NCBI GenBank assembly: GCA_002890585.1
Contig: MIQB01000009.1
Span: 1 to 50,706, forward strand
DNA from: Tannerella sp. oral taxon 808
GTDB lineage: Bacteria; Bacteroidota; Bacteroidia; Bacteroidales; Tannerellaceae
Direction: 5' to 3'
DNA: 50,706 nt
Below are positions 25,197-34,469 of the stretch, piece after piece. A program made the position numbers and the translations under genes. Position 1 is the stretch's first letter, and every line of letters begins with the position of its first letter. A model generated the notes under the pieces. The model had not been told where the DNA came from, ran no database searches, and saw nothing but the letters and a program-made list of their open reading frames with translations.

Positions 25197-25225
25197 GATT
25201 GATTCTGTTTTTTGATGTTGATAAA

Positions 25226-28200
25226 CTATGATTGATTGATGGTGAAATCCATGTTGCCTGACTCCCGGATGAAGTCGATTAGCTCTTCGGTGACGCAGAG
25301 CCGCGTGTCGTGGGAGTACAAATTCAATGCCACATGATCGCGGCCGAGAACGTAGAAGGCGAGCTGCGTCTTCCCGGGGTTGCTCTTGACGATGGCTGAC
25401 AGCTCGCTGATGATCTGTTCGTTCAGCGCATCGATGGGGACGGTGATGCGGATGGAGTGGACGAGGCTGTCCTTGACGTCTTGCAGCAGGCGGATGGCGG
25501 AGATGCGCAGATCGAGCTCTGAGTCCTTCCAGCGGCGAGGCTGCACGGTGGCGTTCACGAAGAGGTAAAGGCCCGGCCGGCCGTATTTGCTGAAGTTGAT
25601 GTAATCGTCGCCGAAGAGGGCGATGTCGCCGCTGCCAGAGAGGTCTTCGATGCGGATGATGCCGTAGGGCTTGCCATTCTTGGTCATGCCTTCGCGATAG
25701 CCGGTGACGATGCCACCGAGCGTGAGCTGCCGGCCTTGGAAACCCTCCCACTCACGGCTGCTGACGTCTTTCATCGTCATGTTGCAGACGTGATTGAGGA
25801 TGATGCGATACTCGTCGAGTGGGTGGGCGGAGAGGTAGATGCCGACGAGGTCTTTCTCACGATTGAGGCGCTCCAGTGGGCTCCAGGGCTCGAACTTGGG
25901 CACTTCGGGGTGGGCGATTTGCACAGCGTCGTCAGCACCAAAGAGGGAGTAGGAGGCCGTCTGCTGATCGAGCTTAAACTTGGCGCTGTAGCGAAGCAGG
26001 ACATCGACGAAGGTTTCCCTCCGGTCGTTTTCGGTGAAGAAGGGTTCGCGATCGATGCCGAGGCTGTCGAAGGCGCCAGAGAGCGCCATGGATTCGAGCG
26101 TCTTCTTGTTGCACGCTGAGGAGGGGATGCGCTCCACGAAGTCGAAGATGTCTTTGTAAGGACCATGTTTTTCGCGCTCTTCGATCACTGCGATGGCTGC
26201 GCTTTCGCCCATCCCCTTGACGGCTACGAGGCCGAAGCGGATGTCGCCCTTGCTGTTGACGCCAAACTTGCCATGCGATTCGTTGACGTCAGGGCCCAGG
26301 ACACGAATCTTCATCGCCCTGCATTCGTCCATGGCTTTGGTGATCTCCTTGATGTTCGAGAGGTTGCGGCTGAGCACCGCCGCCATGTATTCCGAGGGGT
26401 AATGCGCCTTGAGGTAGGCCGTCTGGTAAGCCAGCCAGGAGTAACACGTGGCGTGACTTTTATTGAAGGCATAGGAGGCGAACTTCTCCCACTCGCCCCA
26501 GATCTTTTCGAGTGTCTTGCGATCGTGCCCCTTTTGCCGTCCGCCCTCGAGGAATTTCTCTTTCAGCTCCATCATTTTGTCGATCTGCTTTTTGCCCATC
26601 GCTTTGCGGAGCGTGTCGCTCTGGCCACGCGTGAAGCCGGCCAGGAGGCGAGAGAGAAGCATGACCTGCTCTTGATAGACGGTGATGCCATACGTATTCT
26701 TTAGGTAACGCTCCATCTCGGGGATGTCGTAACGGATCTCTTCGCGCCCTTGCTTGCGGGCAATGAAGGCGGGGATGTGATCCATCGGCCCGGGGCGATA
26801 GAGGGCGTTCATGGCGATCAGATCCTCGAACTCCGTCGGCTGAAGCTCCTTGAGGTATTTCTGCATGCCAGCCGACTCGAACTGGAAGGTGGCCACGGTG
26901 CGACCGGCACAGAAGAGGTCGTAGGTCGGTTTATCGTCCATGGGGATATGGTCGATGTCGATCACTTGGCCTGTTGTTTGGCGGATGTTCTCAAGCGCTT
27001 CCTTGATGATGGAGAGCGTGCGCAGGCCGAGGAAGTCCATCTTGATCAGCCCCGTTTCTTCGATTACGGAGCCTTCGTATTGCGTGACGAGCAGCGTCTC
27101 CTTCGTCTCCTTGTCTTCGGCCGTAGCCACGGGGACGATGTCCGAGATGTCTTGCCTGCCGATGATGACGCCGCAAGCGTGTACACCAGTGTTGCGCACA
27201 TTGCCCTCGAGCTTCTGGGCATACTTCAACGTGTCGCGCAGGATGGGGTTCGAGCTGTTGGCAGCTTCTTTCAGCTCGGGCACGGCTTCGATGGCGTTCT
27301 TCAGCGAGTTTACACGGTCAGGCACCAGCTTGGCCAGCCTGTTCGATTCCCGCAGCGGCAATTGCTCCACGCGCGCCACATCCTTGATGGCGAGCTTGGC
27401 AGCCATCGTGCCATACGTAATGATGTGCGCTACATGGTCCTGCCCGTATTTCTCCGTGACCCACTTGAGCACTTCGCCGCGGCCGTCGTCGTCGAAGTCA
27501 ATGTCGATATCAGGCATGGAAATACGATCGGGGTTGAGAAAGCGCTCGAATAGCAGGTCGTACTTAATCGGGTCGATGTCCGTAATGCCCAAACAATAGG
27601 CCACGACCGAGCCAGCCGCAGATCCGCGTCCGGGGCCTACCGAGACGCCCATCCGCCGCGCAGCCGCGATGAAGTCTTGCACGATGAGGAAGTACCCCGG
27701 AAAGCCCATCTTTTTGATCGTATTCAGCTCAAAGTCGATCCGGTCGCGCACATCGTCCGTGATCACGCCGTTGTAGCGGTTGAACTCGCGGGCGCGCTCG
27801 AAGGTGAGGTGGCGCAGGTAGTCGGCCTCGAATTTGATGCGGATCACCTTCTCATAGCCGCCGAGCCGGAGGTAATTGTCCGCCGTGACACGCCCCTCGG
27901 CATCCGTGTCGTTAAACTCATCCATGAGCTCCTTGGCCGTGTAACGCGCGCGGTAAGCCTCCTCCGTGCCGAAGCTGGGGTCGATTTGGAAGAAGGGCAT
28001 CAGCGCGGGCGAGTCGATGGAGTACATCTCCACCTTATCGGCTATCTCTATGGTGTTGCGGAGCGCCTCGGGCACGTCGGAGAAGATGGCGTTCATCTCG
28101 GCCGTTGTTTTGAGCCACTCTTGCTTGGAATAGCGCATGCGGGTCGGGTCGTTGATCTCCTTGCCCGTGCTGAGGCAGATGAGTCGCTCGTGCGCATCGG

Positions 28201-29005
28201 CGTCGTCGGCGTTGACGAAGTGCGCATCGTTCGTCGCGATCAGCTTCACGCCATGCTTCTGGGCCAGCTCCATGAGCACGCGATTGACCTCCACCTGCTT
28301 CGGGTACGTCGTTGTGTCAGCGTCTGGCGCGTGCGTTTCGTGGCGTTGCAGCTCGAGGTAAAAATCCTCGCCAAAGAGACGCTTGAACCACAGCAGCGAC
28401 TCCTCCGCCTTGTCCCGTCGGCCAGCCATGATCCATTGCGGTATCTCGCCCCCGAGGCAAGCCGAGGAGACGATCAGCCCCTCGTGATATTGCTCCAAAA
28501 GCTCCTTGTCGATCCGCGGATTGCGATAAAAGCCCTCCGTCCAAGCCCGCGAAACGAGCTTGATGAGGTTCTTATAACCCGTCAGATTTTTAGCCAAGAC
28601 CAAGAGGTGCCAGCCGCCGAGGTCGTCCTTGTCTTGCTTCCGGAAGCGGCCATTGCGCGCGCAGTAGCATTCGCAGCCAATGATGGGCTTGAAGAGGCTC
28701 TGGCGGCAGGCCCGGATCTTTTCCGAGAGTTTGCGGATGCGATCGGCCTCCTCCTCCGTCGGGTGCTCCTTATCGTTGAGCGCGCGCAGCTCCTTCTCGC
28801 AATCCTTGATCGTGCCCGAGTATTTGCTGTTCTTCTTCTTCACTTTGTTGTAAAACTCCTTGATGCCAAACATGTTTCCATGATCGGTCAGGGCGATGGC
28901 CGGCATGCCGTCGCGTTGCGCTTTCTCGATCAGCGCATCGATGGACGACTGGCCGTCGAGCAGCGAGTATTGCGAATGGACGTGGAGGTGGACGAAGGGT
29001 TCCAT
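25226..29005 (-). CDS. dnaE: DNA polymerase III subunit alpha
   Basis: Replicative polymerase of the DnaE1 type, 1259 aa from the ATG at 29005 (MEPFVHLHVHSQYSLLDGQ). An in-frame ATG six codons earlier is less typical. The N-terminal PHP domain shows HLHVHSQYS and TDHGNMFG. The palm carries the catalytic acidic motif PDIDIDFDDDGR near residue 490 and the GPGRGSAAGS loop shortly before. The helix-hairpin-helix and OB-fold regions near the C-terminus (LTLGGIVTGYREGMTKNG) are complete. Length and order match E. coli DnaE plus about 100 residues. Probably co-transcribed with trxA. Confidence 0.97.
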   Translation of the reverse strand: MEPFVHLHVHSQYSLLDGQSSIDALIEKAQRDGMPAIALTDHGNMFGIKEFYNKVKKKNSKYSGTIKDCEKELRALNDKEHPTEEEADRIRKLSEKIRACRQSLFKPIIGCECYCARNGRFRKQDKDDLGGWHLLVLAKNLTGYKNLIKLVSRAWTEGFYRNPRIDKELLEQYHEGLIVSSACLGGEIPQWIMAGRRDKAEESLLWFKRLFGEDFYLELQRHETHAPDADTTTYPKQVEVNRVLMELAQKHGVKLIATNDAHFVNADDADAHERLICLSTGKEINDPTRMRYSKQEWLKTTAEMNAIFSDVPEALRNTIEIADKVEMYSIDSPALMPFFQIDPSFGTEEAYRARYTAKELMDEFNDTDAEGRVTADNYLRLGGYEKVIRIKFEADYLRHLTFERAREFNRYNGVITDDVRDRIDFELNTIKKMGFPGYFLIVQDFIAAARRMGVSVGPGRGSAAGSVVAYCLGITDIDPIKYDLLFERFLNPDRISMPDIDIDFDDDGRGEVLKWVTEKYGQDHVAHIITYGTMAAKLAIKDVARVEQLPLRESNRLAKLVPDRVNSLKNAIEAVPELKEAANSSNPILRDTLKYAQKLEGNVRNTGVHACGVIIGRQDISDIVPVATAEDKETKETLLVTQYEGSVIEETGLIKMDFLGLRTLSIIKEALENIRQTTGQVIDIDHIPMDDKPTYDLFCAGRTVATFQFESAGMQKYLKELQPTEFEDLIAMNALYRPGPMDHIPAFIARKQGREEIRYDIPEMERYLKNTYGITVYQEQVMLLSRLLAGFTRGQSDTLRKAMGKKQIDKMMELKEKFLEGGRQKGHDRKTLEKIWGEWEKFASYAFNKSHATCYSWLAYQTAYLKAHYPSEYMAAVLSRNLSNIKEITKAMDECRAMKIRVLGPDVNESHGKFGVNSKGDIRFGLVAVKGMGESAAIAVIEEREKHGPYKDIFDFVERIPSSACNKKTLESMALSGAFDSLGIDREPFFTENDRRETFVDVLLRYSAKFKLDQQTASYSLFGADDAVQIAHPEVPKFEPWSPLERLNREKDLVGIYLSAHPLDEYRIILNHVCNMTMKDVSSREWEGFQGRQLTLGGIVTGYREGMTKNGKPYGIIRIEDLSGSGDIALFGDDYINFSKYGRPGLYLFVNATVQPRRWKDSELDLRISAIRLLQDVKDSLVHSIRITVPIDALNEQIISELSAIVKSNPGKTQLAFYVLGRDHVALNLYSHDTRLCVTEELIDFIRESGNMDFTINQS

Positions 29006-29110
29006 ATATATAGTAGTGGCCAATTATTAATTATTGGTGGTTAATGAGAGAGCGGTGCCACTCTGCCGTAACTCCAGGGTAATCATTGATCATTGATAAT
29101 TAATCATTGC
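29006..29110. repeat. 7-bp AT-rich satellites
   Basis: Heptamer-like runs of ATTAATT and CATTGAT/AATTAAT (for example around 29020-29044 and 29080-29107) lie upstream of dnaE. Similar words occur at 24705-24735. Confidence 0.55.
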
Positions 29111-29217
29111 CTCCTTAGGGGGCGGCCTTGTGCGCGCCTTTCCCGCGGAGGCAGTCAAAACGGCGCCAAAGATGGGGGCGAGGGGGCAATAGCGGATCGC
29201 CCGGCCGGGGAAAGCCG

Positions 29218-29225
29218 TACTTTTG
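29218..29225 (+). promoter_or_regulatory. -7 element of the outer-membrane barrel gene promoter
   Basis: TACTTTTG, a perfect TAnnTTTG, 32 nt before the start at 29257. No clear -33 element in the GC-rich upstream. Confidence 0.55.
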
Positions 29226-29256
29226 TTATATCAATCATGCAATAAGAGAATATACG

Positions 29257-29862
29257 ATGAAAAAGTACTCCCTTCTTCTGCTGGCTTGCCTTTGTACTTG
29301 CGCGGCGCAAGCCCGGATCGTTCCCGGCCTGCGGCTTGGACTGGCGTACAGCCAACTTACACAGATCGTCGACGAGGAAGTCAGTTACGGCGGCCGCATC
29401 GGTTTGGAGGCCGCGGGACTGCTCGACATCCCCCTGACAAACCGTTTTTCGCTTGTCCCTGAGCTTTCCTTCGCCAACCAAGGCGGAGCTTACAATTACC
29501 TCTATCTCCGCGACGACCTGATCATCACCGGCCGCCACACCTGCCGTTATTACACCTTCAGCCTCCCCGTGAACCTCGTCTATAAGATTCGCTTCGCCGA
29601 CTGGCAGCTTGGCCTTCAAGCCGGCCCCTTTCTGTCGCTATCCACCCGGGAGCGCGAACGCCACGAGTGGATCAGCCGCGACTTTCGCACCCTTGACGTT
29701 GGCGCCGGCGCGGGCCTCTATGTGGAGTATCGCGCCGTATTCTTCTCCGTTTACGGACGTACCGGATTCATAGATAAGCTACGCCAGAAGCAACCTTTCG
29801 ATTCGCAGGTGTATCAGAACAGCGTAGCCCTCACTTTCGGCTATCGATTTTATGGCCGCTAA
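29257..29862 (+). CDS. Small outer-membrane beta-barrel protein (PorT/OmpW-like fold)
   Basis: The 201-aa product has a signal peptide (MKKYSLLLLACLCTCAAQA, cleavage near residue 19-20) followed by alternating polar/hydrophobic strands typical of an 8-stranded barrel: GLRLGLAYSQL, YGGRIGLEAAGLLDI, FSLVPELSFANQGG, FSLPVNLVYKI, WQLGLQAGPFLSLS, and a last strand NSVALTFGYRFYGR. The end is near, but not exactly, the aromatic C-terminus of many barrels. It resembles the porin-family PF13568-type proteins abundant in Bacteroidetes. Function unknown. The longer reading from 29128 is rejected because of the signal peptide and promoter position. Confidence 0.85.
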   Translation: MKKYSLLLLACLCTCAAQARIVPGLRLGLAYSQLTQIVDEEVSYGGRIGLEAAGLLDIPLTNRFSLVPELSFANQGGAYNYLYLRDDLIITGRHTCRYYTFSLPVNLVYKIRFADWQLGLQAGPFLSLSTRERERHEWISRDFRTLDVGAGAGLYVEYRAVFFSVYGRTGFIDKLRQKQPFDSQVYQNSVALTFGYRFYGR

Positions 29863-29898
29863 TAGCTTCGCGCTTTTCGGATATTCTTAATTGTTTGG

Positions 29899-29930
29899 GG
29901 CCCTCACCTTTTGCGGTGAGGGTTTTTTTG
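29899..29930 (+). terminator. Terminator of the barrel gene
   Basis: CCCTCACC and GGTGAGGG form a perfect 8-bp stem with a 6-nt loop, followed by seven T residues. Confidence 0.95.
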
Positions 29931-30020
29931 TGCGTTCATCCCAAAGAGGCGAGGGGATGAAAGCGTATATAGTGGATTGCTCTTGGGCTTCGCGCTTTCT
30001 TGCCTCAATTATTTTGATTA

Positions 30021-30250
30021 TCCATTTGCCTGAGGCAATTGAGTGTTTTCATTTTGTTTCGTCCATTTGCCTGAGGCAATTGAGTGTTTTCATTTTGTTT
30101 CGTCTATTTGCCTAAGGCAATTTGGCGTTTTCGTTTTATTTTATCCATTTGCCTGAGGCAATTGGATGTTTTCGTTTTGTTTTATCCATTTGCCTAAGGC
30201 AATTGGGCGTTTTCATTTGGTTTCGTCTATTTGCCTGAGGCAATTGGACG
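30021..30250. repeat. Tandem array J, 41-bp unit, 6 copies
   Basis: The TTGCC landmark recurs exactly every 41 nt at 30026, 30067, 30108, 30149, 30190 and 30231. Each unit has the hairpin TTGCCTGAGGCAA or TTGCCTAAGGCAA: the stem never changes, only the middle loop base does. The rest of each unit is T-rich (GTTTTCATTTTGTTTC). Located between the barrel gene and the exonuclease gene. No gene in 29931-30437. Confidence 0.96.
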
Positions 30251-30393
30251 CTATATGTCTTGACAACTATTTGTGTATGCCTTTGTTGCGCTAAGGTGAT
30301 TGAGCATATCACAGCGTATATCTATTGCGCCTCTACGAATTAGAACGTTACGAAGCGTATGCGCGGAATGTGTTTTAATATAGCGCGGCGTAT

Positions 30394-30401
30394 TATTTTT
30401 G
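30394..30401 (+). promoter_or_regulatory. Candidate -7 element of the exonuclease promoter
   Basis: TATTTTTG matches TAnnTTTG, 36 nt before the start at 30438. Confidence 0.4.
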
Positions 30402-30437
30402 CCTTTGATAGAGCTTAGCGTACAAATACATGGGAAG

Positions 30438-30929
30438 ATGAAAGATTTCGCAGCAATAGATTTTGAAACAGCCAACCCGTATCGGAGTAGCGTGTGCAGC
30501 GTTGGAATCGTTGTGGTGCGCGAGGGAATCGTAAGAAATACATTTTATCGGTTGATCCGCCCGGAGCCGAATTATTACATGTCGTGGAACACGCGTGTGC
30601 ATGGACTTACGGCTGCTGACACGGATAGTGCACCGCGTTTCCCCGACGTTTGGCGCGACGTGATTCCCCTCATCGAGGGGCTTCCGCTTGTGGCGCATAA
30701 CAGTCCGTTTGATGAGGGTTGCCTTCGGGCGGCCTTCCAACGCTATGAGATACCCTACCCAGACTATATCTTTTATTGCACCTGCCGCGCTGCGCGCCGC
30801 GCGCTCCCGCATTTGCCCAATCACCGTTTAGAGACCGTCGCAGCGGCCTGCGGCTTCGACCTCCGACATCACCATAACGCCTTAGCCGACGCTGAGGCCT
30901 GTGCCGAGATTGCGAGGCGGATTTTGTGA
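30438..30929 (+). CDS. DEDDh-family 3'-5' exonuclease (DnaQ/epsilon-like)
   Basis: The 163-aa product starts at the ATG at 30438 (MKDFAAIDFETAN). The Exo motifs are complete: I, DFETAN (Asp8, Glu10); II, VAHNSPFDEG near residue 93; and III, HHNALADAEACAEIA near 145, with the His and Asp of DEDDh. It is a stand-alone exonuclease domain of the polymerase III epsilon or ExoX type, without the BRCT or helicase domains seen in some relatives. Related proteins proofread or trim DNA or RNA ends. Convergent with yqeY. Confidence 0.92.
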   Translation: MKDFAAIDFETANPYRSSVCSVGIVVVREGIVRNTFYRLIRPEPNYYMSWNTRVHGLTAADTDSAPRFPDVWRDVIPLIEGLPLVAHNSPFDEGCLRAAFQRYEIPYPDYIFYCTCRAARRALPHLPNHRLETVAAACGFDLRHHHNALADAEACAEIARRIL

Positions 30930-31051
30930 AGGCTTTCATGGGTACCCATTCATTTACTTGTGGGGAGAGGGAATTTTCCTCCCCTTAAGTCTACCTCCTT
31001 ATCAAAGCACATTCCTATCGCCTCATTTTTTCTTTTCTATCCCTGCTGATC

Positions 31052-31092
31052 AAAAAAGAAATCCCCCACCAGAAAGTGTGGTGGGGGATTTC
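31052..31092 (-). terminator. Terminator at the end of the dcw/yqeY unit
   Basis: On the - strand AAATCCCCCAC and GTGGGGGATTT form an 11-bp stem with an intervening ~9-nt loop, followed by CTTTTTTG. It may also stop transcripts from the convergent exonuclease gene. Confidence 0.9.
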
Positions 31093-31125
31093 AAGAGTTA
31101 TGATAGTATGAACAAAATGGCTCCC

Positions 31126-31578
31126 TCAATGAGAGAGTAGCTTCTTCACCAGGGCTGAAATGGCGCCGCCGTCGGCGCGTCCAGCTAACGCAGCGGACGC
31201 GAGGCGCATTACTCGGCCCATATCCTTCATCGAGGTGGCGCCGGCCTCAGCAATGATGGTTTTGACTTCAGCCTCGAGTTCTTCGGCCGAAAGTTGTTGA
31301 GGTAGGTAGCCCTCGAGGGCGCTTACCTGTGCAAGCTCTGCTTCGGCTAGGTCGGGGCGTTGCTGCTCGGTGTAGATGCGTGCCGATTCCTTGCCTTGCT
31401 TGACGAGCTTTTGAATGATGGCTTGGGCGGCCTCATCGGTGAGGGTGTCGCCAGCTCCGGGGGCGGTTTTGGCTTCTAAGAAGCACTTTTTTGCGTTGCG
31501 CAGTGCTTCGAGTTTCACTTTGTCTTTGGCCAGCATGGCGGCTTTGATGTCGCTGCTGATTTGATCGAATAGGTTCAT
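31126..31578 (-). CDS. yqeY: GatB/YqeY-domain protein
   Basis: The 150-aa protein is a stand-alone YqeY domain, related to the tRNA-binding tail of GatB. It has the family's N-terminal IKAAMLAKDKVKLEALRN segment, the KQGKESARIY region and a C-terminal SMKDMGRVMRLASAALAGRADGG motif. It may aid tRNA-dependent amidation or bind tRNA, but its function is not established. Location directly after ftsZ is a known Bacteroidetes arrangement. The ftsZ-yqeY gap contains a 7-bp satellite with both orientations. Confidence 0.92.
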   Translation of the reverse strand: MNLFDQISSDIKAAMLAKDKVKLEALRNAKKCFLEAKTAPGAGDTLTDEAAQAIIQKLVKQGKESARIYTEQQRPDLAEAELAQVSALEGYLPQQLSAEELEAEVKTIIAEAGATSMKDMGRVMRLASAALAGRADGGAISALVKKLLSH

Positions 31579-31591
31579 TGTTTACGTGTAT

Positions 31592-31694
31592 TTAGAGGGT
31601 AGAGGGTAGAGGATAGAGGGTGGAGGTAGAGGGTAGAGGGTAGAATAGATGAGTACCCGGATCTACCCTCTACCCTCTAATCTCTACCCTCTAT
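31592..31694. repeat. 7-bp satellite TAGAGGG in both orientations between ftsZ and yqeY
   Basis: About seven TAGAGGG-type heptamers at 31592-31645 are followed, after GAGTACCCGGATC, by the inverted form TACCCTC/TAATCTC at 31661-31694. A transcript could fold into a long hairpin. The same satellite precedes yifB at 2821-2862. Confidence 0.85.
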
Positions 31695-31695
31695 A

Positions 31696-33066
31696 TCATC
31701 CCATACGGAAGCTGATGCGTGGGCGCCCTGTCTTGCTTGCGCGGGGCAGTTCGGCGCGGCTTGTGGTGGTGGTTTGTGTGCTGTTGTGGTTGCGGGCGCG
31801 CGCCAGTAGGCGGGCGTCGCGATTGTATGTGGGGTGCTCCTCCAAGAGGGTGATGATGGCGTCGTCGTCTAATTCGCCTAAGGTGAGGATGGCCACGCTG
31901 TATGTGGGGCGGTGGACGGGGCGGCGTTCTTCTGACTTCTTGCCGTAATACTTAGCCATGAGCTCGCGCTCGCGCTCTTTCTTTCGGAGCAGCTCCTCTT
32001 CCTTGATGATCTCGTCTTCGCTTTTGATCAGGTGTTGCTCCTCGCGGTTGCTGCGGATCTCGGGGATGTCGTTCAGGTCGAAGCCTGTGGCCAAGACGGT
32101 GAATTTCACTTTCCCTTTCAGGGATTCGTCGAGGGCTGTGCCCCAAATCACTTCGATTTCGTCTCCGAATTGCTTCATGAATTCGGTCATGTAGTTCACT
32201 TCATCCATGCGGAGCTCGTTGCCCTCCTCGCCGATGGTGTTGCTGCTGAAGGAGATGTTGAAGAGGATCTTCTTAGCGTTAGAGATGTCGTTGTTGTTGA
32301 GCAGGGGCGAGCGGAGGGCGTCGTGTATGGCTTGTTCAAGGCGGCCTTCGCCCTGCCCATAACCGTTGCTGATGAGGGCTACGCCTCCGTCTTTGAGGGT
32401 TGTTTCCACATCGGCGAAGTCGAGGTTGATAACGCCGTCGAGGGTGATGATTTCGGCAATGCTTTTGGCGGCGATAGTGAGGGTATCGTCGGCCTTTTTG
32501 AAGGCGTTCAGCATGGTGAGGTCTGGGTAGATCTCGTTCAGCCGTTCGTTGTTAACCACGAGCAGTGCGTCCACGTTTTTGCTGATGGCTTCCACGCCTT
32601 TGAGTGCCTGAATGATCTTGGGTGGCCCCTCGAAGAGGAAGGGTATGGTGACGATGCCGACGGTCAGGAGGCCCATCTCTTTGGCTACGCGTGCGATCTC
32701 TGGTGCGGCGCCTGTGCCTGTTCCTCCGCCCATTCCGGCGGTGATGAAGACCATCTTCGTGCCATCGTCGAGCATCGAGCGGATCTCGTCTTCGCTCTCC
32801 TCGGCGGCGCGTTCGGCGCGTTCCGGGTTATTGCCTGCGCCGAGCCCTTCGGTGACGGTGCGTCCGAGTGCGATTTTGATGGGCACGTCGGAGCGCGAAA
32901 GGGCTTGGCTATCGGTGTTACAAAGGACGAAGGAGACATCGTGTATGCCTTCCTTAAACATGTGTGTGACGGCGTTTCCGCCGCCGCCGCCTACGCCTAC
33001 CACCTTGATGATCTTTCGTGTGTCTCTGGGAAAGTTGAAGTGCAGGGGGGGTGTATCGTTGCTCAT
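31696..33066 (-). CDS. ftsZ: Cell division protein FtsZ
   Basis: Tubulin-like GTPase that forms the division ring. From the ATG at 33066 (MSNDTPPLHFNFPRD) the protein is 456 aa; an ATG two codons earlier is also possible, and the 507-aa reading into ftsA is rejected. The tubulin signature GGGTGTG is at about 113-119, with VGVGGGGGNAVTHM at about 23-36 and the T7 loop NLDFADVETTL. After the core comes a variable, charged linker and a short C-terminus ending RISFRMG. The linker is short compared with other Bacteroidetes. Penultimate gene of the dcw cluster. Confidence 0.96.
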   Translation of the reverse strand: MSNDTPPLHFNFPRDTRKIIKVVGVGGGGGNAVTHMFKEGIHDVSFVLCNTDSQALSRSDVPIKIALGRTVTEGLGAGNNPERAERAAEESEDEIRSMLDDGTKMVFITAGMGGGTGTGAAPEIARVAKEMGLLTVGIVTIPFLFEGPPKIIQALKGVEAISKNVDALLVVNNERLNEIYPDLTMLNAFKKADDTLTIAAKSIAEIITLDGVINLDFADVETTLKDGGVALISNGYGQGEGRLEQAIHDALRSPLLNNNDISNAKKILFNISFSSNTIGEEGNELRMDEVNYMTEFMKQFGDEIEVIWGTALDESLKGKVKFTVLATGFDLNDIPEIRSNREEQHLIKSEDEIIKEEELLRKKERERELMAKYYGKKSEERRPVHRPTYSVAILTLGELDDDAIITLLEEHPTYNRDARLLARARNHNSTQTTTTSRAELPRASKTGRPRISFRMG

Positions 33067-33121
33067 TGTCATGGGTGTGCTATGTGTGTGTGAAGGGGGG
33101 GATGGTTTGTGTGTGTGGGGG

Positions 33122-34465
33122 TTATTCTTCGTCGAAGAGTCCGCGGGCGATCTTTCCGAATCCGCCGAAGATGCTGCCGCGTCGTTGTGAGCGTCGGCTC
33201 TTCTTCTCTTCCTCTTCATGCGTGATCTCGGGGGCTGGCTCAGGTTCTTTCACTGTTTCGATCGGCTGCTGGATGGGTGTCGGTGCAGGCTCTTCTTGCT
33301 TGCGGTGGATGGGGCCGGTGCAGCTCTCAGTGCCTTGCAGCAGCAAGCTGATGGCAGACATGTAGCGCGGGTCGGCGATCCGTTCTCCGACTTCCTCCAT
33401 GAGGCCTTTACGGATGGTGGAATAGCGCACCTCTTGCAGCTTGAAAGTCTCACGCACCAGCTCTTGCAAGTTCTTCAATGCTGCTCCGCCTCCGACCAGT
33501 ACGACGCCTGCGCCAAGTGCATGTGTCAGCTTGTTTTCTTCCATGCGGACGTAGACGTTTTCGACGATCTCCTTCGTCCGCGCTTCAACGACCATATCGA
33601 TTTCGCTCAGGTTGATTTTACGCGTTCCGATGCCATCGATGGAGTCGAGGGAGATGCTGCCTTCTTGGTTCTCATTGGGCTTCGCGTTGCCGTAAGTGAT
33701 CTTCAGTCGTTCGGCTTCTGTTTCTACGAGGCGCAGGCTGGTCAAGTCGCGTGTGATGAGGTCGCTGCCAAGGGGGATCACGTTGAGGTAAGCCAGATGG
33801 CCGTTTTTGTACACGACGATAGAGGTAACGCCTGCGCCAAAGTCGATCACAGCGCAGCCCAGCTCTTTTTCGTTGCGTGTCAGTATGGCCTCAGCCAGTG
33901 CCAAGGGCGACACGATGATGCCAGCCACGGTGATTCCGGCCTGTTGCTCCACGCTATTGATGATGGATTTGCGGATGATCGGTTGTCCAACGACGAGCTT
34001 ATAGCGCGCCTCGATGCGCCTGCACGAAACGCCGACAGGGTTTGCTGTGCGTTTATCGTCGAGGTAATAGACGGGTGGTGCAATGGCCAGCACGTCTGAC
34101 ATCTCTAGACGGTAGCTTTTGCATTGTTCGTTGAGTAGGCGGATGTCATCTTCCGTCACGAAGGCATCTGGGCGGATCGTGCGCACTTCAGAGTGATCAA
34201 TGGAGCGGAGCGATTGCCCTCCGATGCCGATGTAGACCTTCTCGATACGAAGGCTGGGGAGTTTGTTTTGCAGCTCCAGCACGAGTCGTTTGATGCGTGC
34301 AGCTGTTTCGGCCACATTGTGGATGCGCCCACGCCGGATGCAGCCGCTCGATTCTTTCACCTCTTCGGCTACGATGGAGAGCGCGCCCCGACTGTTCTTT
34401 TTTCCGACCATCCCCACCAAATGAGAAGTCCCCAAATAGATCGCTACTATATAGTCCGTCACCAT
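33122..34465 (-). CDS. ftsA: Cell division protein FtsA
   Basis: Actin-fold protein that anchors FtsZ filaments to the inner membrane. From the ATG at 34465 (MVTDYIVAIYLGTSHLVG) it is 447 aa. The phosphate-1 loop IYLGTSH at the N-terminus, the CAVIDFGAGVTSIVVY phosphate-2 region and GAGVVLVGGGAALKNL adenosine motif are visible. The C-terminus has an acidic/basic linker (EEEEKKSRRSQRRGS) and ends in a short helix, IFGGFGKIARGLFDEE, which fits the membrane-targeting amphipathic helix. It lies 4 nt after ftsQ and 55 nt before ftsZ. Confidence 0.95.
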   Translation of the reverse strand: MVTDYIVAIYLGTSHLVGMVGKKNSRGALSIVAEEVKESSGCIRRGRIHNVAETAARIKRLVLELQNKLPSLRIEKVYIGIGGQSLRSIDHSEVRTIRPDAFVTEDDIRLLNEQCKSYRLEMSDVLAIAPPVYYLDDKRTANPVGVSCRRIEARYKLVVGQPIIRKSIINSVEQQAGITVAGIIVSPLALAEAILTRNEKELGCAVIDFGAGVTSIVVYKNGHLAYLNVIPLGSDLITRDLTSLRLVETEAERLKITYGNAKPNENQEGSISLDSIDGIGTRKINLSEIDMVVEARTKEIVENVYVRMEENKLTHALGAGVVLVGGGAALKNLQELVRETFKLQEVRYSTIRKGLMEEVGERIADPRYMSAISLLLQGTESCTGPIHRKQEEPAPTPIQQPIETVKEPEPAPEITHEEEEKKSRRSQRRGSIFGGFGKIARGLFDEE

Positions 34466-34469
34466 AAAT

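Noticed and set aside
27677..29044. 455-codon + strand open frame opposite dnaE
   Set aside because: Antisense shadow of a GC-rich gene with strong third-position bias; it lacks any recognisable motif, while dnaE on the other strand is complete. The same applies to the long frames opposite ispG (14122-15285), the M16 peptidase (5044-6177), ftsZ (32032-33093) and murD (39357-40757).
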